Assembly (NCBI GenBank): GCA_014378155.1
Contig: JACMOF010000380.1
Coordinates: forward strand, 1 to 11,466
Origin: Caulobacter sp.
GTDB lineage: Bacteria > Pseudomonadota > Alphaproteobacteria > Caulobacterales > Caulobacteraceae
Length of the DNA: 11,466 nucleotides
Direction: 5' to 3'
Part shown: positions 6,180 to 11,466 of the stretch, piece by piece
Layout of the letters: the number at the start of each line of letters is the position of its first letter
Position numbering within the stretch: the first letter of the stretch is position 1
Translations under genes and position numbers: made by a program
Notes under the pieces: model-generated
The model's input: only the letters and a program-made list of their open reading frames with translations
The model's database searches: none
What the model was told of the DNA's origin: nothing

Positions 6180-7688
6180 ATGGCTCAGGCGAATGCGCCG
6201 AGCAGCGGCAAACCGCTGTACTCGAATGGCTACAAGGCCACGGTTCTGGGGCTGCTGCTGGCCACCTACACCTTCAACTTCATCGACCGCACGATTATCG
6301 CCACCATCGGCCAGGCCATCAAGGTCGATCTCAAGCTCACCGACACCCAACTCGGCCTACTTGGCGGCCTCTATTTCGCCCTGCTCTACACGCTGCTCGG
6401 CATCCCGATCGCCCGGCTGGCGGAGCGCTGGAACCGGGTCAGCATCATCTCGATCTCGCTGGTCGTCTGGTCGGGCTTCACCGCCCTTTGCGGCAGCGCC
6501 GGCAGTTTCGCCCAATTGGCTCTCTATAGATTCGGGGTCGGGGTCGGCGAGGCGGGTTGCTCGCCCCCAAGCCACTCGCTGATCAGCGACTATTATGCGC
6601 CCAAGCAGCGCGCCTCGGCGCTGTCGATCTACTCGTTCGGCATTCCCCTGGGCACGATGTTCGGGGCGATCATCGGCGGCTGGCTGGCCCAGGAGTTCAG
6701 CTGGCGCGTGGCCTTCGTCATCGTCGGCCTGCCCGGCATCATCCTGGCGGTCATCGTCAAGCTGGTGGTCAAGGAGCCGCCCCGCGGCCACTCCGAGGCC
6801 AAGGAGCATCCGCTCGAAGCCGAGGATGTGGTGGTCGAGCCGCCCAAGCCGGCCTTCTCGCTCGCCAATGAGTTTCACGAGATCTGGGCGGTGATGAAGA
6901 CACTGTTCGGCAAATGGCCCGTGCTGAACATGATGCTGGGCGTCACCATCGCCTCGTTCGGCTCCTACGGCTCGGGCGCCTTCGTGCCCTCCTATTTCGT
7001 CCGTGAGTTCCATCTCGGCTATGCCCAGGTCGGTCTGATCACCGGGGTGGTCGCGGGCTTCTCGGCCGGCATCGGCACCCTGGTCGGCGGCTTCCTGGGC
7101 GACTGGGCGGGACGGCGCAGCGCCAAGTGGTACGCCCTGGTCCCGGCCATAGGCTTGCTGATCGCCACCCCGATCTACATTACCGCCTATCTGCAGACCG
7201 ACTGGCAGACGACCGCCCTGATCCTGCTGATCCCCGGCATCTTCCACTATGTGTATCTGGCCCCGACCTTCGGCGTCGTCCAGAACTCGGTCGAGCCGCG
7301 CCGCCGGGCCACCGCCACGGCCTTGCTGTTCTTCTTCCTCAACCTGATCGCCCTGGGTGGCGGGCCGGTGTTTACCGGCTGGCTGATCGATCATCTGGCG
7401 CAGTACAATTTCAACACGCCCGACGCTGGCGGCCTGATCGACACCGTGCTGGCCTCGTTCGGCCGCCATGCCGACGCCGCCAACTTCGCGGCGACCTGCC
7501 CAGGCGGCGTCGCCCCCAAGGGCTCGCCCGTCGAACTGGCCAAGCTATGCAACACCACCCTGGCCCATTCCAGCAAGCAGGGGATCATCGTCTCCCTGTG
7601 CTTCTATGCCTGGGCGTCGCTGCACTACGCCTTGGCCGCCATCGGCATGGTCAAGCACATGAAGGAGCGGTCGGTGGCTCAGGGTTAG
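6180..7688 (+). CDS. Spinster-type major facilitator superfamily transporter
   Basis: A 502-residue inner-membrane secondary transporter with about 12 helices. Helix 1 carries FNFIDRTII (D36, R37), typical of the spinster-like branch. The loop between helices 2 and 3 has GIPIARLAERWNR (74-86), a form of MFS motif A, and RFGVGVGEAGCSPPSHSL (117-134) is the conserved stretch around helices 4-5. A hydrophilic, acidic loop (about 200-225) separates the two six-helix halves. Before the last helix is an unusually long loop (about 410-470), probably periplasmic, with Cys440 and Cys457, which could form a disulfide. The substrate cannot be named; bacterial relatives are often annotated only as MFS transporters. 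The start is supported by GGGAGAGG upstream. It stands alone, and its 3' end runs into a large hairpin (7695-7811). Confidence 0.92.
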   Translation: MAQANAPSSGKPLYSNGYKATVLGLLLATYTFNFIDRTIIATIGQAIKVDLKLTDTQLGLLGGLYFALLYTLLGIPIARLAERWNRVSIISISLVVWSGFTALCGSAGSFAQLALYRFGVGVGEAGCSPPSHSLISDYYAPKQRASALSIYSFGIPLGTMFGAIIGGWLAQEFSWRVAFVIVGLPGIILAVIVKLVVKEPPRGHSEAKEHPLEAEDVVVEPPKPAFSLANEFHEIWAVMKTLFGKWPVLNMMLGVTIASFGSYGSGAFVPSYFVREFHLGYAQVGLITGVVAGFSAGIGTLVGGFLGDWAGRRSAKWYALVPAIGLLIATPIYITAYLQTDWQTTALILLIPGIFHYVYLAPTFGVVQNSVEPRRRATATALLFFFLNLIALGGGPVFTGWLIDHLAQYNFNTPDAGGLIDTVLASFGRHADAANFAATCPGGVAPKGSPVELAKLCNTTLAHSSKQGIIVSLCFYAWASLHYALAAIGMVKHMKERSVAQG

Positions 7689-7694
7689 GAACCC

Positions 7695-7811
7695 GCTAGA
7701 GTGGGTTTGCTTGAGACTGAACCGTTGCCTTTTGATCCTTTCATCCCGGCAAAAGCCGGATAAAAAGGAGTTTAGGGGTGACGCTTCAATGTGAAGCGAA
7801 CGCGCTCTAGC
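7695..7811 (+). repeat. Long imperfect palindrome, probably an RNA hairpin, between the transporter and GNAT genes
   Basis: Almost the whole gap is one inverted repeat centred on CCGGC-AAAA-GCCGG (7746-7759). The outer arms are CTAGAGTGGGTTTG (7696-7709) and, reading 7810-7797 backwards, CTAGAGCGCGTTCG: 11 of 14 identical. The next 14 bases match 10 of 14, and pairing continues to the centre with three single-base bulges. Of about ten transition differences, nearly all become G-U pairs if the plus strand is the RNA, while on the minus strand they would be A-C mismatches. This favours a plus-strand transcript, the 3' end of the transporter mRNA. Smaller competing hairpins exist on each arm: AACCCGC-TAGA-GTGGGTT (7690-7707) and CGCTTCA-ATG-TGAAGCG (7782-7798). 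It could be a dispersed extragenic repeat, a transcription end or mRNA-stability structure, or a small RNA. Confidence 0.65.
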
Positions 7812-7815
7812 CCGC

Positions 7816-8556
7816 TCACGCCCCCACCGCCCAATACCGATAACAATAGGCCGGAGCGAACCCCAGCCCGCTGTACAGCGCGATAGCCGGGGCATTATCG
7901 GCCTCGACCTGGAGGTAGGCCCGCCGGGCGCCCTGTCCCTCGGCCATGTCCAGCAGCGCGCCCAGAATCCGCCGCGCCAGGCCCTTGCGGCGGTGGCCAG
8001 GCAAGGTGCGCATGCCGAAGATCCCGGCCCAATCGCCCTCGACCGCCGCAGCGCCCAGGGCGGCGGTCTGGCCGTCGATGTCCATCCGGCCGAAGAAGGC
8101 CGGGGCGGGGATGCGGCCCAGGGCGTCCAGCCGTTCGCGGGCCTCGGCGGCGTTGCCGGCCGCGCTCGCCAGGAACACCGCCTCGAAGGCTGGATCTGGG
8201 GTGGCGGAGAGAGTCACGGCTTCGTCCGCATCGCCCGTCGTGGCGCCCGTCATCACCAGGGTCTCGTGGGCGGGCCGGTAGCCCCGGGCCGTCAGGTGCT
8301 CGGCGAGATTGGCGGGGACCGCCGCCCCGTCCGCCAGCTTGAAACAGGCCGGCGCGCCGCGCGCCGCGTAGAAGGCCTCGACCGCGTCGATCGCCTCGTC
8401 GGCGGGTCGGCCGGGCTCGTCCAATGGCCAGCAGGCGTTGATGCGCCGCGACCAGCCATCCGAAGCCTTCAGCCGCCACCCGCCCAAGGCGGCAGTTTCG
8501 CGGGCCGGCCAGGCGCGGTCGGCGATCGGTTCGAGCAGGCGCGGATCGATGATCAT
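7816..8556 (-). CDS. GNAT-family N-acetyltransferase
   Basis: A 246-residue protein expected to move an acetyl group from acetyl-CoA to an unknown amine. The C-terminal half (about 112-246) is a GNAT domain: IFGMRTLPGHRRKGLARRIL (179-198) holds the acetyl-CoA phosphate-binding motif RRKGLA, and YLQVEADNAPAIALYSGLGF (214-233) is the family's conserved closing part with the Tyr at 228. The N-terminal half (1-110, with GGWRLKASDGWSRRINACWP) is typical of two-lobe GNATs whose first lobe is degenerate. The start at 8556 has AAAGG four bases upstream, a modest site. It lies 69 bp downstream of the cold-shock gene on the same strand, so read-through is possible. It converges on the transporter gene across the long palindrome. 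Confidence 0.88.
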   Translation of the reverse strand: MIIDPRLLEPIADRAWPARETAALGGWRLKASDGWSRRINACWPLDEPGRPADEAIDAVEAFYAARGAPACFKLADGAAVPANLAEHLTARGYRPAHETLVMTGATTGDADEAVTLSATPDPAFEAVFLASAAGNAAEARERLDALGRIPAPAFFGRMDIDGQTAALGAAAVEGDWAGIFGMRTLPGHRRKGLARRILGALLDMAEGQGARRAYLQVEADNAPAIALYSGLGFAPAYCYRYWAVGA

Positions 8557-8625
8557 GCAGCCTTTGTAGCAGACGAGCGCCCCAAAGGTCCTCGCCGTGG
8601 GGCCCCACAGAGGAAGAAGCTGCGC

Positions 8626-8829
8626 CTAAAGCGGCTTCAGATTGTTGGCGGCGATCTTTCCGCGCTCCTCGGCGCTGTCGAAGCTTACCTTCTGGCCCTC
8701 ATCAAGGCTGCGCAGCCCCGCGCGCTCGACGGCGCTGATGTGGACGAACACATCCTTGCCGCCGTCATCGGGTTGGATGAAGCCAAAGCCCTTGGTGCCG
8801 TTGAACCATTTCACAACGCCGGTCGCCAT
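8626..8829 (-). CDS. CspA-family cold-shock protein
   Basis: A 67-residue single-stranded nucleic-acid-binding beta-barrel that unfolds mRNA structure. It begins [18 protein letters not shown], carries RNP1 (KGFGFI, 13-18) and RNP2 (VFVHI, 27-31), and ends with the typical GQKVSF and [10 protein letters not shown]. The length is standard for the family. The frame is open 39 codons further upstream, but the start at 8829 is fixed by family length and a strong GAGGAG seven to eight bases ahead. Whether it is cold-induced or constitutive cannot be told. Its leader has a 9-bp inverted repeat (8862-8900). The GNAT gene follows 69 bp downstream. A 12-bp GTGGGGCCCCAC palindrome lies in that gap (8597-8608) without a T-run. 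Confidence 0.96.
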   Translation of the reverse strand: MATGVVKWFNGTKGFGFIQPDDGGKDVFVHISAVERAGLRSLDEGQKVSFDSAEERGKIAANNLKPL

Positions 8830-8861
8830 GCGGAAGTCTCCTCGAGAGCGCCAAACCAGTG

Positions 8862-8900
8862 CCCGGACAAGCGGGCGGGTAACAATCGCAGTTGTCCGGG
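8862..8900 (-). promoter_or_regulatory. Inverted repeat in the cold-shock gene leader
   Basis: TTGTCCGGG (8892-8900) and CCCGGACAA (8862-8870) are perfect 9-bp complements separated by 21 bases, ending 32 bp before the cold-shock start codon. In the transcript it would form a stem upstream of, but not covering, the ribosome binding site. Leaders of cspA-type genes are known to carry temperature-sensitive structure, so a role in control is plausible. I found no convincing promoter, so it is unproven that the repeat is transcribed. A second small repeat, CCCCT-GTAG-AGGGG, lies at 8948-8961. Confidence 0.5.
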
Positions 8901-9003
8901 TAGCGGTAGCAGGCCCAAATCCAGGATTGCGCGGCAGAGTGGACACGCCCCTGTAGAGGGGTCAATTCAAAAAACACCGGTATACTCAAGCGTGCGCGGG
9001 GGC

Positions 9004-9633
9004 CTAGTGCTCGGCCAGAAGGGCCTCGACCAGGCCATGGGCCTCGGGGCTGGACCAGTCGGCGTCGCCCGCCAACCTGGCGCGCTCGCGGCCCTGCTTG
9101 TCGTAGATCACCGTCGTCGGATAGCCCTCGGCGCGGGGATCCAGCGCGAACGACAGCTTGTAACCGGGGTCGCGATAGACCTGCAGTGGGCTGTTGGCGG
9201 TCATCTGAGCCTGGACCAGGTTGAGGTCGCTGTCGCGATCGACGCTGATCGGCAGCACCTTCAGCGGCTGGGTCGCGTAGCTGGCCTGCAGCTTGGCCAG
9301 GGTGGGCATCTCTTTCTTGCACGGCGCGCACCAGGTGGCCCACAGGTTCATCACCACCACCTGGCCCTTGAAATCGGCGAGGGTCAGGGATTTTCCGGCG
9401 CCATCGGTAAACACCGTGGTCGGCTGGCCGCGCGGCGCGGCCGGCACATCCAGCTTCGCCAGGGACGCTTTCTTGAATTCGTTGAGGTCGGTGACACCTG
9501 CGGGTTTGAACGAAGCTGCGGCGATGACGTATAGAACCGCCGCGACGCCGATGATCACCGCGGCGGCGATGACCCACTTCAGCGGGCCGGGCTTGCGCGC
9601 GGCTTGTTCCCTGTCTGACTGGAATTCGCTCAT
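9004..9633 (-). CDS. TlpA-like membrane-anchored thioredoxin-family protein
   Basis: A 209-residue redox protein anchored in the inner membrane with its thioredoxin domain in the periplasm. A single hydrophobic segment (about 18-42, [20 protein letters not shown]) follows a short charged N-terminus. The domain (about 62-209) holds [13 protein letters not shown] with Cys102 and Cys105, and the cis-Pro loop GYPTT (Pro172). These match the TlpA/ResE/CcmG-type disulfide reductases, which reduce apo-cytochrome c or other periplasmic thiols. No cytochrome genes are nearby, so its partner is unknown. The frame is open far upstream, antisense to argH; the N-terminal anchor and domain length fix the start at 9633. 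It has GGAGG on its strand, but about 13 bases away, rather far. Its start codon abuts that of argH. Confidence 0.92.
   Translation of the reverse strand: MSEFQSDREQAARKPGPLKWVIAAAVIIGVAAVLYVIAAASFKPAGVTDLNEFKKASLAKLDVPAAPRGQPTTVFTDGAGKSLTLADFKGQVVVMNLWATWCAPCKKEMPTLAKLQASYATQPLKVLPISVDRDSDLNLVQAQMTANSPLQVYRDPGYKLSFALDPRAEGYPTTVIYDKQGRERARLAGDADWSSPEAHGLVEALLAEH
9506..9537 (+). promoter_or_regulatory. Candidate argH promoter inside the TlpA-like coding sequence
   Basis: TTGAAC (9506-9511) and TATAGAAC (9530-9537) are 18 bases apart. The second contains TAGAAC, a perfect match to the TANAWC core of the Caulobacter -10. The zero gap between the two genes forces any argH promoter to lie inside the neighbour, and this is the best candidate I see. 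It would give a leader of roughly 90 nt. Confidence 0.35.
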
Positions 9634-11058
9634 ATGACCGACAACGCCTCCGATAAGCCCCAGACCGCGACGGGCGGACAGGGCCAAGCCATGTGGGGCG
9701 GCAGGTTCTCGGCCAAGCCGGCGGAGCTGATGCAGGCGATCAATGTCAGCATCGGCTTCGACAAGCGCCTGTGGAGCCAGGACCTGGCGGGCTCCCGCGC
9801 CCATGCGCGGATGTTGATCAGTCAAGGCGTGATTGCAAGCGAAGACGGCGAGGAAATCCTCAAGGGTCTCGACGCTATCGAGGGCGAGATCACGGCGGGA
9901 GCCTTTCCGTTTCGCGACGAATATGAAGACATCCACATGAACATCGAGGCCCGGCTGCGCGAGTTGATCGGCCCGGTGGCCGGCCGCCTGCACACCGCCC
10001 GCTCGCGCAACGACCAGGTGGCCGTCGATTTCCGGATGTGGGTGCGCGAGGCCTGCGAGAGGTCTGCAGCCCAACTGGCGTCTTTGCAAAAAGCGCTGGT
10101 CGCCCAGGCCGAGGTCTATGCCGACGCCCTGATGCCGGGCTTCACCCACCTGCAACCGGCCCAGCCGGTGACCTTCGGCCACCACCTGATGGCCTATGTC
10201 GAGATGTTCGGCCGCGACGCTTCGCGGTTCCGCGACGCCCGAACCCGGATGAACGAGTGCCCGCTGGGCGCTGCGGCCCTGGCCGGTTCGCCCTTCCCGA
10301 TCGACCGCCAGGCCACGGCCGCCGAACTCGGTTTTGACCGCCCGACCGCCAATTCTCTGGACAGTGTCTCGGCGCGTGACTTCGCGCTGGAAGCCCTGTC
10401 GGCCGCCACGATCGCCGCCACGCACCTGTCGCGCCTGGCCGAGGAGATCGTGCTGTGGACGACGCCAATGTTTGGCTTCATCAAGCTGACCGACGCCTTT
10501 ACGACCGGCAGCTCGATCATGCCGCAAAAGAAGAACCCCGACGCCGCCGAGCTGATCCGAGCCAAGGTCGGGCGGATCCTGGGCAGCCTCACCACCCTGA
10601 CCGTGGTGATGAAGGGCCTGCCGTTGGCCTATTCCAAGGACATGCAGGAGGACAAGGTCCCGACCTTCGAGGCCTTCGACGCCTTGGAGCTGTCCCTGCT
10701 GGCCATGGCCGGCATGGTCGCCGACCTGACGCCCAACACCGAGAAGATGGCCGCCGCCGCCGGCGCGGGTTTCTCGACCGCGACGGACCTGGCCGATTGG
10801 CTGGTCCGCGAACTGAACATGCCTTTCCGCGACGCGCACCACGTGACAGGCTCGGCGGTGAAGGCGGCCGAAACCAAGGGCGTTGATCTGGCGGAACTGG
10901 CGCTCGCCGACTTGCAGGCGATCGAGCCGCGCATCACCTCTGAAGTTTATACCGTGCTCACGCCCGCCGCCTCGGCGGCGAGCCGCATCAGCTATGGTGG
11001 GACCGCTCCCACCCAGGTTCGCGCCCAGATCGCGCGTTGGAAGGAACTGCTCGGATGA
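9634..11058 (+). CDS. argH: Argininosuccinate lyase
   Basis: This enzyme performs the last step of arginine synthesis, splitting argininosuccinate into arginine and fumarate in the cytosol as a homotetramer. The 474 residues show the family landmarks in order: [14 protein letters not shown] (20-33), [26 protein letters not shown] (from 121), [17 protein letters not shown] with His172, and the fumarase/aspartase signature [12 protein letters not shown] (292-303), whose serine loop carries the catalytic Ser. All key residues are present. The start at 9634 has no good Shine-Dalgarno. An ATG at 9691 (Met20) has AGGG seven bases ahead and begins exactly at the conserved core, so the true start may be there. 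The 19 extra codons are GC-biased at the third position, so I keep the longer form. It overlaps the lipoprotein gene by ATGA (translational coupling). Confidence 0.97.
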   Translation: MTDNASDKPQTATGGQGQAMWGGRFSAKPAELMQAINVSIGFDKRLWSQDLAGSRAHARMLISQGVIASEDGEEILKGLDAIEGEITAGAFPFRDEYEDIHMNIEARLRELIGPVAGRLHTARSRNDQVAVDFRMWVREACERSAAQLASLQKALVAQAEVYADALMPGFTHLQPAQPVTFGHHLMAYVEMFGRDASRFRDARTRMNECPLGAAALAGSPFPIDRQATAAELGFDRPTANSLDSVSARDFALEALSAATIAATHLSRLAEEIVLWTTPMFGFIKLTDAFTTGSSIMPQKKNPDAAELIRAKVGRILGSLTTLTVVMKGLPLAYSKDMQEDKVPTFEAFDALELSLLAMAGMVADLTPNTEKMAAAAGAGFSTATDLADWLVRELNMPFRDAHHVTGSAVKAAETKGVDLAELALADLQAIEPRITSEVYTVLTPAASAASRISYGGTAPTQVRAQIARWKELLG

Positions 11059-11360
11059 TCCGTCCTATCGCCCTCATCACCCTGGCCGCCCTGGCCCTGT
11101 CGGCCACCGCCTGTGGCAAGCAGGCCGAGTTGGAGCGCCCCGCTCCGCTGTGGAACGCCCAGAAGAAGGCCGTCTACGAGGCCCAGCGCCGGCAGTCCTC
11201 GGCCCAGGTCAACAAGCCAGCGCGCGCCAATGGCACGCAGGAAAACATTGACCCGGCGTCCAGCAACCGCACCACCCGCGCCGCGCCCCTGGCCGGCACG
11301 GCCCCCGACCCCTTCGGTGGCCCCTCGGGCGCCGGCTTCCCGAGCGCGCAACCGAACTAG
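11055..11360 (+). CDS. Small predicted lipoprotein downstream of argH (LptM-like position)
   Basis: A 101-residue secreted lipoprotein. Residues 1-19 form a lipoprotein signal peptide (MIRP, then [13 protein letters not shown]) and Cys20 is the lipidation site (ATAC-GK). The mature part starts [14 protein letters not shown], reminiscent of the CGxKGPLYxP opening of LptM/YifL lipoproteins that help LPS-translocon assembly, but only loosely. The rest is low-complexity, rich in Gln, Asn, Pro and Ala, and probably disordered. In many proteobacteria a small lipoprotein gene sits between argH and lysA, which agrees with this place. The start at 11055 overlaps the argH stop (ATGA). A start 18 bases upstream (11037) is in frame but would put charged residues ahead of the signal peptide inside argH. 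Function is not proven by sequence. Confidence 0.82.
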   Translation: MIRPIALITLAALALSATACGKQAELERPAPLWNAQKKAVYEAQRRQSSAQVNKPARANGTQENIDPASSNRTTRAAPLAGTAPDPFGGPSGAGFPSAQPN

Positions 11361-11390
11361 CGCGTCCCTTCACCGACGCCGCATCGTTTT

Positions 11391-11439
11391 CCCCGTCTCC
11401 CTGGCGGAGGGCCGGGGCCAGGGGAAACCCTGCCCGGGC
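11391..11439. repeat. GC-rich overlapping hairpins, probably an extragenic repeat at the window edge
   Basis: After the lipoprotein stop, 106 bases remain without a gene. They hold CCCTGGC (11399-11405) complementary to GCCAGGG (11417-11423), and a competing CAGGG-GAAA-CCCTG hairpin (11419-11432) with a GNRA-type loop, then the palindrome GCCCGGGC (11432-11439). The CTCCCTGGCGGAGGG style recalls dispersed extragenic repeats common in Caulobacter relatives; this is from memory and untested. No T-run follows, so it is a poor intrinsic terminator. No lysA start is seen before the window ends. Confidence 0.4.
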
Positions 11440-11466
11440 TCCCTATGGATCTGGGGCCCGGCCTTC

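Noticed and set aside
6357..7469. 370-codon open frame antisense to the MFS transporter
   Set aside because: It is rich in Asp, Gln, Gly and Arg, with no domain or ribosome binding site. It is an antisense shadow produced by GC-rich third positions of the transporter gene.
8597..8608. GTGGGGCCCCAC palindrome as the cold-shock gene terminator
   Set aside because: It is a perfect palindrome, but as RNA it allows only about a 4-bp stem and has no T-run. It could equally be chance in GC-rich DNA.
8830..8946. 39-codon N-terminal extension of the cold-shock protein
   Set aside because: CspA proteins are about 67-70 residues and begin as at 8829, which has a strong Shine-Dalgarno. The extension covers the leader repeat.
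8948..8961. Terminator of the TlpA-like gene (CCCCT-CTAC-AGGGG on the minus strand)
   Set aside because: The stem is only 5 bp and is followed by CGTGTCC instead of a T-run; the T-run lies on the wrong side.
9634..10842. N-terminal extension of the TlpA-like frame by 403 codons, antisense to argH
   Set aside because: The real protein starts at the short charged N-terminus before its membrane anchor at 9633; the upstream part is a shadow of argH.

Overview
The window is GC-rich, densely packed chromosomal DNA that reads as an alphaproteobacterium, most likely Caulobacter or a close relative in the Caulobacteraceae. Three things suggest this: GC-biased third codon positions, an A/P-rich TonB-dependent receptor, and several promoter-like sites fitting the Caulobacter housekeeping pattern TTGaCgS-N10-14-GCTANAWC. 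The genus is an inference from gene style, not from a database match. There is no mobile element, CRISPR array or rRNA/tRNA gene, and no phage or classical defence genes. The novelty here lies mainly in non-coding structure and gene decay.

Left part (1-3026): a TonB-dependent outer-membrane receptor gene. Its Shine-Dalgarno lies wholly inside a two-tier hairpin (84-124), and a strong intrinsic terminator follows (2657-2690). Next is the wreck of a glutathione S-transferase gene: its first 11 codons are joined, out of frame, to the last part of the protein.

Middle left (3023-5700): a soluble PAS-containing chemoreceptor (minus strand) is divergent from a stand-alone LOV-like PAS protein (plus strand) whose photo-adduct cysteine position is proline. 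The 228-bp gap between them is AT-rich and full of inverted repeats. An intact glutathione S-transferase follows on the minus strand. Both convergent gene ends in this part share a 4-bp CTAG.

Middle right (5701-8829): a 479-bp stretch holds a convincing promoter for the transferase, a doubtful 90-codon minus-strand ORF and a candidate promoter for a spinster-type MFS transporter. Between the transporter and a convergent GNAT acetyltransferase sits a ~117-nt near-complete palindrome. Its mismatches are mostly G-U compatible only when the plus strand is read as RNA. A cold-shock protein gene with an inverted repeat in its leader lies upstream of the GNAT gene.

Right part (9004-11466): a membrane-anchored TlpA-type thioredoxin and argH (argininosuccinate lyase) are divergent with directly abutting start codons (CATATG), so their promoters must lie inside each other. 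argH overlaps, by ATGA, a small lipoprotein gene in the position of the LptM-like lipoprotein often found between argH and lysA. The last ~106 bp look like a GC-rich extragenic repeat, and no lysA start is reached.

Apart from the argH-lipoprotein pair, the genes are mostly independent units: nutrient uptake, taxis, stress and redox, arginine synthesis.
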